Notes: generated by a model not told the origin, from the sequence alone. A DNA stretch of 64,000 nt from Bordetella parapertussis (GCA_945861275.1 CAMATZ010000019.1:1-64000), one strand, 5' to 3'. Counted from the first letter of the stretch, positions 53,727 through 62,321 are shown. Translations and numbers: made by a program.

Positions 53727-54518
53727 TCAGTGCCGGGCCAGGAATCCCAGGACGGCCGCGCTGAAAGCGGCCGGCTGGTCCATGTTCGAAAGATGCGCCG
53801 CCCGATCGAGGATCACCAGTTCGGAACCGGCGATACGCTCATGTATGCCCTTGGCCATTCCCACGTTGGTGGCTGGGTCCTCCGCGCCCACGACGACCAT
53901 GGTCGGGACAGTTATCGCAGAGATGCGGTCGGTCAGTGCGAGCTTGGAGAGCGCCTGACAGCACCCGATATAGCCGACGATGTTGGTCGCGCGGACCATT
54001 TGGCGGACGGCGTCGGCCACTTCCGGCTTGCTCATTATCGTGTCGGCCGTCAGGAAACGCGCAACAGTCATCTCCACCATCGGCTCCATGCTGCCGCCCG
54101 CGTTGACGGCGTCGATGCGCTGCTGCCACAACTTGGGATCGCCAAGGGGGTCCTGGCTGGCGGTGTCGCACAGGACGAGAGAGCGCAACACGCCCGGTTT
54201 TTTGAGCGCCATGGTCATGCCGGTCATCCCGCCCATGGAAAGCCCGACGAAATGCGTCTGCGCGATTTTCAGCGCGTCGAGCAGCGCGAACACGTCGTCG
54301 GCCAGCAACTCGAAGGAGTAGGGACCCGGCGTGGCTTCGGTTTCCCCGTGCCCGCGCTTGTCGTAGCGCAGGACGCGGTAGTTCTTCGTTAACGCCTCCA
54401 TCTGCGGGTCCCACATCTGGTGGGTGGTGGCGAGTGAGTTGCTCATGGTGACCCAGGGAGCATTCTCCGGCCCGTCGACGCGGTAGTTGAGATTGACGCC
54501 GTTGACTTTGATTTTCAT
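53727..54518 (-). CDS. pcaD: 3-oxoadipate enol-lactonase-like alpha/beta-hydrolase
   Basis: ATG 54518 follows AGAGAGGA. The 263-residue protein has VTMSNSLATTHQMWDPQMEA, YRVLRYDKRGHGETEATPGP, the nucleophile motif FVGLSMGGMTGM (Ser), the acid VVVGAEDPATNV and the His in DRAAHLSNMDQP. This matches PcaD, which opens beta-ketoadipate enol-lactone in the protocatechuate branch. Related hydrolases with other lactone or ester substrates share these motifs, and no other pca genes are present. It lies 48 bp after a Bug SBP in a cassette-driven operon. Confidence 0.75.
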   Translation of the reverse strand: MKIKVNGVNLNYRVDGPENAPWVTMSNSLATTHQMWDPQMEALTKNYRVLRYDKRGHGETEATPGPYSFELLADDVFALLDALKIAQTHFVGLSMGGMTGMTMALKKPGVLRSLVLCDTASQDPLGDPKLWQQRIDAVNAGGSMEPMVEMTVARFLTADTIMSKPEVADAVRQMVRATNIVGYIGCCQALSKLALTDRISAITVPTMVVVGAEDPATNVGMAKGIHERIAGSELVILDRAAHLSNMDQPAAFSAAVLGFLARH

Positions 54519-54566
54519 GAATTCCTCTCTTCGATTGGCAGGGGTAACCAATCGTTCGGCTGTCTA

Positions 54567-55535
54567 TCAATCGAGCTTGAGATTCGCCGCTTTGCCGATC
54601 TTCTGGTAGTGCGCCATCATGGTTCGGACAAGCGCGGCGTACTCTGTCGGACCGATCGGCGTTACAACGTATCCATCCCTCAGCGCGACGGACTTTACTT
54701 CGGGAGTCTGCAGCAAGCGCATCAAGTCGGTGCTCAAGCGGTCGATGGCGACCTTGGGCGTCGCTGCCGGCGCCCACACGGCCATTGCGCCGGTCATGTC
54801 GAAGTCCGAAAAGCCCAATTCGATCATGGTGGGGGTATTCGGGAGCAGAACCGAGCGCTCAGGTGACGTTACAGCCAACGGTCGAAGCTTGCCTGATGAA
54901 ACATGCTGCAGCATGGGGGCGACGGTCGAAATCAGAATACTGGCGTGCCCACCCAGAACGGCCATCGCGGACGGCCCGCCGCCCTGAAACACCACAGGCT
55001 TCATGTCGATACGCGCCCCCTGTTTCAGCAGTTCGCCCGATAGATGCTGCCCGCCCCCGTAAATGTTGATCGAGTACACCAGCTCACCGGGGCGCGCACG
55101 CGCGAGAGCGATCAGTTCCTTGATGTTTTTCGCAGGTACCGATGGATGCACCGACAGCACATACGGCTGACTGCCGACGCCGACTACGGGGGTCAGGTCC
55201 TTAAGCAAGTCGTAGGGAAGCTTCGATCGAAGCGCGGCATTTGCCACTGACGTTCCGACCAGCAACGTATGCCCGTCGGCGGAGGCACGAGCGACATGCT
55301 CCGTCCCGATGGTGGCGTTCGCACCAGGGCGGTTCTCCACGATTACGGTCTGGCCCAGCGCTCGGCTCAGTGGCTGCTGTATGGTGCGCGCCACTACGTC
55401 AACCGAACCCCCTGGCGGATACGGCACCACAAGCCGCACCATTTTCGATGGGTATGGCTGTGCCGCCGCAGGGACTGCGGACAGTGCCGTCACCGACACC
55501 ACCATGAGCATTGCAAGCGGCATTGCGGTATTCAT
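54567..55535 (-). CDS. Bug-family TTT solute-binding protein
   Basis: ATG 55535 follows AGGAGG. The upstream GTG at 55571 belongs to the promoter cassette leader. The 322-residue protein has a signal peptide (AMPLAMLMVVSVTALSAVPAAA) and Bug blocks YPPGGSVDVVARTI, ENRPGANATIG, SADGHTLLVG, LPYDLLKDLTP, MKPVVFQGGGPSA in place of HVPYKG, and TPTMIELGFSDFD. The divergent ligand loops suggest a distinct ligand. It is followed by the PcaD-like gene, probably in one operon. Confidence 0.92.
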   Translation of the reverse strand: MNTAMPLAMLMVVSVTALSAVPAAAQPYPSKMVRLVVPYPPGGSVDVVARTIQQPLSRALGQTVIVENRPGANATIGTEHVARASADGHTLLVGTSVANAALRSKLPYDLLKDLTPVVGVGSQPYVLSVHPSVPAKNIKELIALARARPGELVYSINIYGGGQHLSGELLKQGARIDMKPVVFQGGGPSAMAVLGGHASILISTVAPMLQHVSSGKLRPLAVTSPERSVLLPNTPTMIELGFSDFDMTGAMAVWAPAATPKVAIDRLSTDLMRLLQTPEVKSVALRDGYVVTPIGPTEYAALVRTMMAHYQKIGKAANLKLD

Positions 55536-55557
55536 CGCTCGCCTCCTGGGAACAGGA

Positions 55558-55695
55558 ATTTCAAACACCATTTTTCACCAGTCAGCAATCTATCCCGCGA
55601 CCGGCTAACAGTCAATCGCGTAAATTTTCGACTAGCCCCGATGTTTTCCTGAAAATCCTGCCCCGCGAAACGCGCCGCATCGGCTGATTTCCGAC
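55558..55695 (-). promoter_or_regulatory. Promoter cassette, copy C (SBP-pcaD operon)
   Basis: Minus-strand TTGACT (55610-55615), 17-nt spacer, TAGATT (55587-55592), leader GCTGACTGGTGAAAAATGGT then GTTTGAAATTCC. Homology with copy D continues about 75 bp upstream of the -35 box (GAAAATTTACGCG and CATCGGGGCT). It directly abuts the broken end of an IS91-like transposase relic. Confidence 0.8.
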
Positions 55696-55741
55696 CCGTC
55701 GACTCGTTTACGCGAGTGCAAGCCAAGCCATCAGCCCTGGC

Positions 55742-56220
55742 AAAGCGTATCAAGTGCGGGCGCGGGCGCGGTACCAGTACGGCGAGCCGCTGCATGAACT
55801 CCATCGGCGACATCACGATGTGCGTAGTACCGTTGCGGTAAGGTGCTTTAAGTTTGAGAACTACCTGCCCCGCGTGGTTGACACTCAACCGTTCGTTGGC
55901 CGATCGTAAACAGCAGCCGGGCGCGTGACGTAGCGCCACAGTTGTTCAAGCTCACTGCGTTGATCGGCATCACAGCGTACCCCCCCATGCAGGCTGAATC
56001 CGTGGGCGTTGGCGCACAGTTGATGTATGAGCGGCGCCGAGTGGCTCGGCGCGTATCGCAGACTTAGCACTTTGCATCCTGCGCGCGGCCCCATTGCGAT
56101 GCGATAAGTGCTTGATGCTGCTTGCAGCGGCATGAGCACGTCATCCGGGTCGATGTTGTCAGTGCGCGCCATGTAGGTGACGCCCTCCTCCTTGATCGGA
56201 TGGCCAAGGTGGGTCAGTAA
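55742..56220 (-). pseudogene. Relic of an IS91-family (Y2) transposase, C-terminal part
   Basis: Minus-strand frame one (56220-55915) reads LQAASSTYRIAMGPRAGCKV, then AHGFSLHGGVRCDADQRSEL and RYVTRPA. Frame two (55897-55742) continues NERLSVNHAGQVVLKLKAPY, then GTTHIVMSPMEFMQRLAVLV and PRPHLIRF. These are consecutive blocks of the C-terminal region of IS91/IS801-type rolling-circle transposases, split by a frameshift. The Y2 catalytic domain is missing. Confidence 0.75.
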
Positions 56221-56323
56221 CTGCGCAGAGAAGAGCATCCGACAACCGGATATGCGGCGAAGCGTCCGCCCGGGCAAGAGAACGAGCCAGGCGACCCGGA
56301 ACTGACCGAGAAGAATCGATCGT

Positions 56324-57577
56324 CTACGCGCGGCGCACCATCGCCGGGACGAGGTGCTTGATGGTCGGCGCGCCGACCTGCTGCATCGAGATCCGCAGCT
56401 CGGCACGCAGCAGCTCGAGCACGCGCTCGACGCCGGGCTGACCAAACGCGCCGAGTCCCCAGATGTAGGGCCGGCCGACGCACACGCCCTGCGCCCCCAG
56501 CGCGAGCGCTTTGACGATGTCCATGCCGCGGCGGAAGCCGCTGTCGATCAGAATCGGAACGCGGCCGTTCACCGCTTCGACGATCTCGGGCAGCGCGTCG
56601 ATCGTCGAGCGCCCGCTGTCCTCGCTGCGCGCGCCGTGATTCGACACGATGATGCCGTCGAGCCCCATGTCGGCGGCCAGCTTCGCGTCCTCGTGCGCGA
56701 GCAACCCCTTCACCAGAATCTTCATGCGCGTGGTGTCGCGCAGGCGCTTGAAGAAGTCCCAGGTCATGGCGTTCGACGCCCCGATTCCCGTGAGATCGAC
56801 GCCCTCATACATCGAACGGCGGCGCAGGTTGGTTTGCGGCGAGCTGCGGTCGTGGCATTGTGCGCACGCGCGCGTGTCGGTCCGCTCCAGGCGCCGCTGC
56901 GTGTCCTGGATACGGCCGCCCATGATGTCGACCGTGACGGCGATGGCGGAGCATCCTGCTTTTTCCGCGCGCGTCACCAGCGCCCTCGCGATCTCCCACC
57001 GGTTCGACGCGTAGAGCTGGTACCAGATGGGCGCGCCGCGTGCCGCCGTGACCTCCTCGACGCCCGTCGTGGTCTGGGTCGAGAGGATCTGCAGGTGGTT
57101 GCCGACCTTCGCGGCGCGCGCGACCGCGACCTCCCCTTCCGGATGGAACGCCCTGTGCGTGGAGACCGGACAGAGGATGATCGGGCTCGGATAGCGCACA
57201 CCGAGGATCTCGGTACTCATGTCGACTTTGCTCACGTCGACTAAGCGCCGCGGCCGGAGCTGGAACTTCGCGAATCCTTCGCGATTCGCACGCAGCGTGA
57301 CCTCGTCGCCGACGCCCGAGGCCATGAAGCCGAAGTGCGCCGGCGGCACGTTCTGCCGCATCACGGGCTCGAAGTCGAACACGTTGATCGCCTCCTTCGG
57401 GTCCTTGATCATGGCGCCCGCATCCTGTGGCCACCACGTGACCGGATCCGAATATCGCTGGCGCGGCAGCAGTTCCTGCGCGAGCGCGAATCCGGTGCTT
57501 CCTGCGAACAACGGGCTTGCTGCGATGAATTGAAGCAGACGGCGACGATTGACGAACGTATCGCGAGATGACGGCAT
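56324..57577 (-). CDS. Exported FMN-dependent alpha-hydroxy-acid dehydrogenase with CxxCH motif
   Basis: ATG 57577 follows GGAGG. The 417-residue protein begins with a Tat-like leader (NRRRLLQFIAASPLFAGSTG). The rest is the FMN TIM-barrel of the (S)-mandelate/L-lactate dehydrogenase family: IILCPVSTHRAFHPEGE, IWYQLYASNRWE, the internal Lys strand MKILVKGLL, the catalytic His in IIVSNHGARSEDSGRS and the phosphate-binding LIDSGFRRGMDI / GRPYIWGL. In the loop after beta-strand 4, TRACAQCHDRSS contains a c-type haem motif CxxCH. That suggests a flavocytochrome or electron transfer to cytochrome c in the periplasm. It is driven by cassette copy D. Confidence 0.88.
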   Translation of the reverse strand: MPSSRDTFVNRRRLLQFIAASPLFAGSTGFALAQELLPRQRYSDPVTWWPQDAGAMIKDPKEAINVFDFEPVMRQNVPPAHFGFMASGVGDEVTLRANREGFAKFQLRPRRLVDVSKVDMSTEILGVRYPSPIILCPVSTHRAFHPEGEVAVARAAKVGNHLQILSTQTTTGVEEVTAARGAPIWYQLYASNRWEIARALVTRAEKAGCSAIAVTVDIMGGRIQDTQRRLERTDTRACAQCHDRSSPQTNLRRRSMYEGVDLTGIGASNAMTWDFFKRLRDTTRMKILVKGLLAHEDAKLAADMGLDGIIVSNHGARSEDSGRSTIDALPEIVEAVNGRVPILIDSGFRRGMDIVKALALGAQGVCVGRPYIWGLGAFGQPGVERVLELLRAELRISMQQVGAPTIKHLVPAMVRRA

Positions 57578-57597
57578 GACGAACCTCCGAGTATACG

Positions 57598-57735
57598 AAT
57601 TTCAAACACCCTTTTTCACCAGTCAGCAATCTATCCCGCGACCGGCTAGCAGTCAATCGCATGAATTTTCGCCAAGCCCCGATGTTTCCCTGCAAAATCT
57701 TGCCCAACGAAGTGTTCCGAAGCGACTGATTTGCG
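57598..57735 (-). promoter_or_regulatory. Promoter cassette, copy D (FMN dehydrogenase)
   Basis: Minus-strand TTGACT (57651-57656), 17-nt spacer, TAGATT (57628-57633), leader GCTGACTGGTGAAAAAGGGT then GTTTGAAATTCG. It is the closest relative of copy C and includes the same about 75-bp upstream segment. The gene starts about 50 bp after the -10 box. Confidence 0.8.
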
Positions 57736-57760
57736 TCCGCTCAGCGCCCTTGCACGAACG

Positions 57761-58702
57761 CTAGTCGTGATCGAAAATCTTGCGCCAAGCGGTGAGGGCC
57801 TCTGACGGGCCATCGGTCTGCAACAACTGGCGCAGCGCGACGCGGCGGCTGAGACGCTGGGGGCGCGTGTACGAGGGCTCTTCACGCGGCGAGTCGGCGG
57901 CACGCACGGCAGACATCGTCTCGGCCTTTGCGCGCGCGCACGCGGGATCGCCGTAGGCGCTCAGCAACGACTGAAATGCCTCGTGCCTTGCCGTGTCGAA
58001 CGGCACTCGCCGTCCGTGGGCGTCATGAATGGCGCTGGGTGGAAACATCTCCGCGCTCGGCACCATGCCGAAGGGTATCGGCACCGTCGCTGCGTGCGTG
58101 CGTCTGTGCCTGAGGAGATCAGGCAGCACGTGGGTGTGTGGACCGTCCAGCGTCTTGCCGTCGGGCTTCGGGATCGGGGTGCGTACTTCCAGTCGACCAA
58201 GGCGGGAGATGAACACCCGCGTCGGGCTCATGGCCGCGAGTTCACCGAGCAATCCGGATTGCTTCAGCGGTCGTCCCTTCGCGGCACGCAGCGCACGCAG
58301 CATCGCCGAATCTTCAACACGGACGCAGACATCGCAATGCGGCGCACCCATGCCGAGATCGAACAGCACCGCGTCGCGAGCTTCCGCCTGGAGCGCGGCC
58401 TCGTCCGTGCCGAGTTCGGTGATTTCCGTGCGACCCGCCATCGCACCTGCCGACGAGGAAAGGCACAAGGCAATGCCCTGCGTCCAGGCGTCGCCGGCGG
58501 TCGGACGCTCCCAAGCGACGGCGCGTACCGACTCGGGCAGGCAAAGGCGGATGCCGCCGCGTGGCGTGACGGCGGTGTGTTCCGACAGGGTGACCGGTTC
58601 GCCGGCGTCCCGGTGGAATTCCGCTATCGCGCCGAACGTGCCAATGGCCCAACTCGTTTCAGGATCGAGGAGGCGGCAAGTGACGAGGTCGGCGGGAGTC
58701 AC
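57761..58702 (-). CDS. Conserved hypothetical protein of unknown function
   Basis: The frame is open up to 58819, but the upstream part crosses the promoter of the divergent dehydrogenase. GTG 58702 behind AGGA is the likely start (about 313 residues). It is soluble and without a signal peptide. Notable segments are SWAIGTFGAIAEFHRDAGEP, RGGIRLCLPESVRAVAWERP, LFDLGMGAPHCDVCVRVED and PDGKTLDGPHTHVLPDLL. The GxGxPHCDVCVR and GPHTHVLP blocks suggest a metal- or substrate-binding site with His and Cys. I cannot name the family from memory. Confidence 0.6.
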   Translation of the reverse strand: MTPADLVTCRLLDPETSWAIGTFGAIAEFHRDAGEPVTLSEHTAVTPRGGIRLCLPESVRAVAWERPTAGDAWTQGIALCLSSSAGAMAGRTEITELGTDEAALQAEARDAVLFDLGMGAPHCDVCVRVEDSAMLRALRAAKGRPLKQSGLLGELAAMSPTRVFISRLGRLEVRTPIPKPDGKTLDGPHTHVLPDLLRHRRTHAATVPIPFGMVPSAEMFPPSAIHDAHGRRVPFDTARHEAFQSLLSAYGDPACARAKAETMSAVRAADSPREEPSYTRPQRLSRRVALRQLLQTDGPSEALTAWRKIFDHD

Positions 58703-58828
58703 GGCGAGGTCCTGGGCGGTATCGAGTATGGTGTGGATCGTAAAATGAAAGAGCCGGCGTCGAAGTCCTATCCTGCGATTGTAAATCGAAGTACAGTGCG
58801 AATGCATTTTGCTCATCAAGGAGACGTC

Positions 58829-59818
58829 ATGGCGTCAGATGCATTGCTGCTACTGGTGGGGGTTCCTGAAAATTATCGCTTGAGCGGACCGGCCTTCCAA
58901 AGGCTGCACCTGGCGCATCCGCGCGTGCAGGTGCGGCTCATACACGACCTGTCGGCGTTTGCCGCACAGGTTGCGCAGGCTGATGCTGTTATCGGTAGCC
59001 GTCCCTACTTGAAATTTTCCTCTGAGGTGTTGAAACCTGAGGGGCGATTGCGCTGGGTGCAGACCACCACGGCTGGTGTGGATCAGGTGGTGACGCCGGA
59101 CTTACTCGCCGCCGAGCATGTGACGATTACCTGCCTCAAAGGCCCGCCGGGGCCCTTGATGGCCGAGCATGCAGTGCTTCTGATGTTAGCCTTGTCGCGT
59201 AATTTTCCGGCGTATCTGAAGAACCAGGAACGTCACATCTGGCGACGTGAAGGGCAGGACTGGCCGCCTCTGCACGGCCATACCATCGCGATTCTGGGTG
59301 TCGGCAGCAGCGGCGGCAATCTCGCCCGGGTGTGCAAAGCCGGTTTTGGAATGACCGTTCTGGGGATGTCGCGGACACCGCGCGCGCATCCCCATATCGA
59401 CCGCTGCTTCGACAAAACCGAACTCTTGCAGGTGCTGCCCGAGGCCGATTTTGTAGTGCTTTGTCTGCCCAACACGCCCGCGACCCAGCGCATTATCGAT
59501 AGCGCGGCTCTGGATGCCATGAAATCCACGGCCTATTTGATCAATGTGTCGCGAGGCGCCTTGATCGATGAAGACGCCCTGATTGCGGCCATGCGCGCGG
59601 GCAGGATTGCCGGCGCTGGTCTGGACGTGACGACGACCGATCCCATCCCCAAGGAAAGTCCGTTGTGGGATCTGCCCAACACGATCATCACGCCGCATAT
59701 TGCCACCGAGTCCGTGAAGTTGAGTGAAGCGGTGGTGGATTTCTGGTGTGAAAACGTGCGTCGATTTGCAGAGAACGAACCTCTGTTGGGTGTAATGGAC
59801 CGGCAGACCGGTTACTGA
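58829..59818 (+). CDS. D-2-hydroxyacid dehydrogenase family protein
   Basis: ATG 58829 follows AAGGAG. The 329-residue NAD(P)-dependent enzyme has the catalytic-domain segment QTTTAGVDQVVTPDLLA, the Rossmann motif HTIAILGVGSSGGNLARV, the Arg of LINVSRGALIDEDALIAAM, then VTTTDPIPKESPLWDLPNTI and the His in IITPHIATES. It should interconvert 2-keto acids and 2-hydroxy acids in the cytoplasm (glyoxylate/hydroxypyruvate reductase-like). It lies near the FMN hydroxy-acid dehydrogenase, which runs the opposite redox step in the periplasm. Confidence 0.88.
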   Translation: MASDALLLLVGVPENYRLSGPAFQRLHLAHPRVQVRLIHDLSAFAAQVAQADAVIGSRPYLKFSSEVLKPEGRLRWVQTTTAGVDQVVTPDLLAAEHVTITCLKGPPGPLMAEHAVLLMLALSRNFPAYLKNQERHIWRREGQDWPPLHGHTIAILGVGSSGGNLARVCKAGFGMTVLGMSRTPRAHPHIDRCFDKTELLQVLPEADFVVLCLPNTPATQRIIDSAALDAMKSTAYLINVSRGALIDEDALIAAMRAGRIAGAGLDVTTTDPIPKESPLWDLPNTIITPHIATESVKLSEAVVDFWCENVRRFAENEPLLGVMDRQTGY

Positions 59819-59848
59819 GACTATCCGCCCGTGAGATTTTTTGTAGCG

Positions 59849-60835
59849 CTAGTTCGGTTTGATTCCGGACACGCGTATGGCGTCGCCGAATAATTTCCAG
59901 TCGCGTTTGATAACGGCGGTAAATTCCGCCGGCGTGTTCGCCATGGGCTCCGCACCGAGCTTGATCATGGTGGCGTGGGTTGCCGGATCCGCCATGGTTT
60001 TGACGAGCGTGTGGTAAAGCTTGTCGCGAATCGGCTGTGGCGTTTTAACCGGCGCCATCAATCCGCCCCAGCCGTCTGACACATAGCCCGGCACGCCGGA
60101 TTCAATAACTGTGGGTATATTGGGAAATAACGGCGAACGCTTTTCGCCGCCCATCGCAATAGCACGCAATCGTCCCGAAGTTAAATGCCCCACCACCGAC
60201 GGTGCGGGCACGATGGTCACCACGGACTCTCCCCCCACCACGGCGGTGAGCGATGCGCCCGCGCCCTTGTACGGCACATGCAGCACCTCGATATTCGCCA
60301 TATGCGTGAATAACACGCCGGCGAGATGACTTTGAAATCCGGAACCGGCATTGGCCCAGTGCAATTTGCCGGGATTGGCTTTAGCGTAGCCGATCAAATC
60401 CTTCACACTGCGTATCGGTGTTTGCGGATGCACGGCCAGGATATTCTGCGTTACTGCAAACATCGATATCGGTGCGAAAGCGCGAAACGGATCGTAGTTT
60501 ACAAGCGATTTATAAAGCTGCGGGCCGATGACTTGTGACGCCAAAGCCGCGACAAGCAGCGTGTAGCCGTCCGGCTCGGCATGGGCCACGATGCCGCCGC
60601 CGATCGTGCCGCCGGCCCCTGTGCGATTGTCAACGACCAATTGTTCGCGGAGCAACTCGCCCATTTTCGCAGCCACCACACGGCCCATGGCATCGATCGA
60701 TGAACCGGGTGTTTGCGCAATAATCAGGCGCACAGGACGAACCGGATAGTTGCTGGCTTTGTCAGCGGCGGCTGCCAGTTGCACAGAGTTCAACACCGAA
60801 ACGCACGCAATGCCTGCAGTCAACGCTCGCAACAT
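59849..60835 (-). CDS. Bug-family TTT solute-binding protein
   Basis: ATG 60835 follows GGAGGA. The 328-residue protein has a signal peptide (LRALTAGIACVSVLNSVQLAAA) and Bug blocks YPVRPVRLIIAQTPGSSID, a loop variant like that of the SBP at 27991, and then DNRTGAGGTIG, EPDGYTLLVAAL, VNYDPFRAFAP, LHVPYKGAG and IPTVIESGVPGYVSDGWGG. It is the last gene of a minus-strand group with another SBP and an EthD-like gene. Confidence 0.92.
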   Translation of the reverse strand: MLRALTAGIACVSVLNSVQLAAAADKASNYPVRPVRLIIAQTPGSSIDAMGRVVAAKMGELLREQLVVDNRTGAGGTIGGGIVAHAEPDGYTLLVAALASQVIGPQLYKSLVNYDPFRAFAPISMFAVTQNILAVHPQTPIRSVKDLIGYAKANPGKLHWANAGSGFQSHLAGVLFTHMANIEVLHVPYKGAGASLTAVVGGESVVTIVPAPSVVGHLTSGRLRAIAMGGEKRSPLFPNIPTVIESGVPGYVSDGWGGLMAPVKTPQPIRDKLYHTLVKTMADPATHATMIKLGAEPMANTPAEFTAVIKRDWKLFGDAIRVSGIKPN

Positions 60836-60892
60836 GGCATCCTCCTGGTTATTGTAGGTAGTGATACGAGTACTTAAACTGAACCTTTCCCA

Positions 60893-60930
60893 CTCCCGTC
60901 ATTCCGGCTTTCGCCGGAATGACGGGGTTA
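60893..60930. repeat. REP palindrome CCCGTCATTCCGGC...GCCGGAATGACGGG
   Basis: A near-perfect stem of CCCGTCATTCCGGC and GCCGGAATGACGGG with a 4-5 nt loop lies between the EthD-like gene and the SBP gene (136-bp gap). It is a classical REP-type hairpin and may act as an mRNA stabiliser within the operon. Confidence 0.75.
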
Positions 60931-60971
60931 GTGTTGACGCAGCTACGTTTTACGCTGCGTTGAATGTTCTA

Positions 60972-61313
60972 TCAAGAGCGAGACACTACACCAGGGTGAG
61001 GCGCCGCTACAGTCTGGATGACTTCCACTGTGTCGCGGCTGCGCGTGACCTTGTCGCCCCACCTGCGGTCGAATTCCGCCACCAGGCGCTTGAGCGCAGC
61101 GGAGCCCTGAACCGCCTGTGCTTGCGCCATGTCGTCAAATTCATAGAAGGCGTGGTGCACGGACGCGTCCACCGCGCTCCAGCCGCGCCACGCGCGCCGC
61201 GCATTGAATCCCTTGAGCGCATCCGGCAGGTGCTCATCCTGGTACCAGCGGTCGAAGTCTTCCTTCACAGCCGGATCCACGACCTGGGCACGCACGATGA
61301 AATAGGCAGTCAT
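60972..61313 (-). CDS. EthD-like dimeric alpha/beta-barrel protein
   Basis: ATG 61313 follows CGGAGAG. The 113-residue protein has AYFIVRAQVVDPAVKEDFDR, WYQDEHLPDALKGF (the H-containing motif of EthD/antibiotic-monooxygenase-like barrels), HHAFYEFDDMAQAQAVQGS and FDRRWGDKVTRSRD. Such small proteins act as accessory or cyclase/decarboxylase-like enzymes in catabolic clusters. It is 15 bp from the stop of the preceding SBP gene. Confidence 0.7.
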   Translation of the reverse strand: MTAYFIVRAQVVDPAVKEDFDRWYQDEHLPDALKGFNARRAWRGWSAVDASVHHAFYEFDDMAQAQAVQGSAALKRLVAEFDRRWGDKVTRSRDTVEVIQTVAAPHPGVVSRS

Positions 61314-61328
61314 TTCGTTCTCTCCGGC

Positions 61329-62303
61329 TTATCCCTTGAGCCCCAGACGTCTGATCAGCGCGCCCCACTTCTCGGTTTCCTTGCGCACAAACCCGGTGAA
61401 TTGCTGCGGCGTGCCGCCCACCGACACAACGCCTGCGGCCGCATAGGTGTCCTGCACCGGTTTCGATTTGAGTGCAATGTTGAACTCGGTATTCAAGCGG
61501 GCGAGTATGTCTTTGGGGATGCCCGTCGGCGCCATGATGCCGCCCCACGGCGAAATCTCGTAGCCCGGAACTCCGGCTTCGGCAACCGTCGGCAAATCGG
61601 GCAGCGCGGCCACACGTTTGGATGTGGTTACCGCAAGGCCGCGCACACGCCCTGCTTTCACGTGCGGGAGCATGGGTGTGCTGTTGTGTATGAGCACCTT
61701 GGATTCGCCGCTGATCAACGCCACGACCGCCTGGTCGACGCCCTTGTACGGCACGTGAACCAGGTTGACCCCGGTCATTGACATCAGCAACTCCCCTCCC
61801 AGATGCAAACTGGTGCCGCTGCCGCTCGAGCCAAAATGCAGCGTGCCGGGGTTCTTGCGTGCATGCGCGAGCAATTCCTCGACGGATTTCACCGGCAGGC
61901 CCGGAAACACCGCCAGCACGTTGGGCGTGGAGGTGATGTGCATCACCATTTGTAAATCGCGCGTGGCGTCATAACGCAAATTGGACATCAGGCTGGGTAA
62001 CGTCGACAGCGCGAACGTGGCATAGCCCAGCGTGTAACCATCGGCCGGGGCTTTGACAACCATTTCGAAGCCGATGACGCCGCCTGCGCCCGAACGATTG
62101 TCCACCACCAGTTGCTGCCCCATCTGCCGGCCGATTTCCTGCGCGAACAGGCGTGAGCTGATATCGGGCGACCCGCCCGGCGAGGACGGCACGATCAGCC
62201 GGATCGGGCGGCTGGGATAAGGCTGGGCGCACACCGGCGCTGGCGCAAGCGCGGCGCACATCAGCGCGAAAGCAATCTCAATCTGCAAACTGTGGTGTTT
62301 CAA
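61329..62303 (-). CDS. Bug-family TTT solute-binding protein
   Basis: TTG 62303 (MKHHSLQIEIAFALMCAALA) with GGAG 6 bp upstream is preferred to the more upstream TTG 62315. The 324-residue protein has Bug blocks PSSPGGSPDISSRLF, DNRSGAGGVIG, PADGYTLGYAT, LRYDATRDLQ, VHVPYKGVDQ and LPTVAEAGVPGYEISPWGG. It leads a group with the EthD-like gene and a further SBP. Confidence 0.9.
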   Translation of the reverse strand: MKHHSLQIEIAFALMCAALAPAPVCAQPYPSRPIRLIVPSSPGGSPDISSRLFAQEIGRQMGQQLVVDNRSGAGGVIGFEMVVKAPADGYTLGYATFALSTLPSLMSNLRYDATRDLQMVMHITSTPNVLAVFPGLPVKSVEELLAHARKNPGTLHFGSSGSGTSLHLGGELLMSMTGVNLVHVPYKGVDQAVVALISGESKVLIHNSTPMLPHVKAGRVRGLAVTTSKRVAALPDLPTVAEAGVPGYEISPWGGIMAPTGIPKDILARLNTEFNIALKSKPVQDTYAAAGVVSVGGTPQQFTGFVRKETEKWGALIRRLGLKG

Positions 62304-62321
62304 AGCACTCTCCAAGTGAAC

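Noticed and set aside
57983-58828. Long upstream extension of the 2-hydroxyacid dehydrogenase frame
   Set aside because: It is antisense to the conserved hypothetical gene. The real start at 58829 has AAGGAG and begins the recognised domain.
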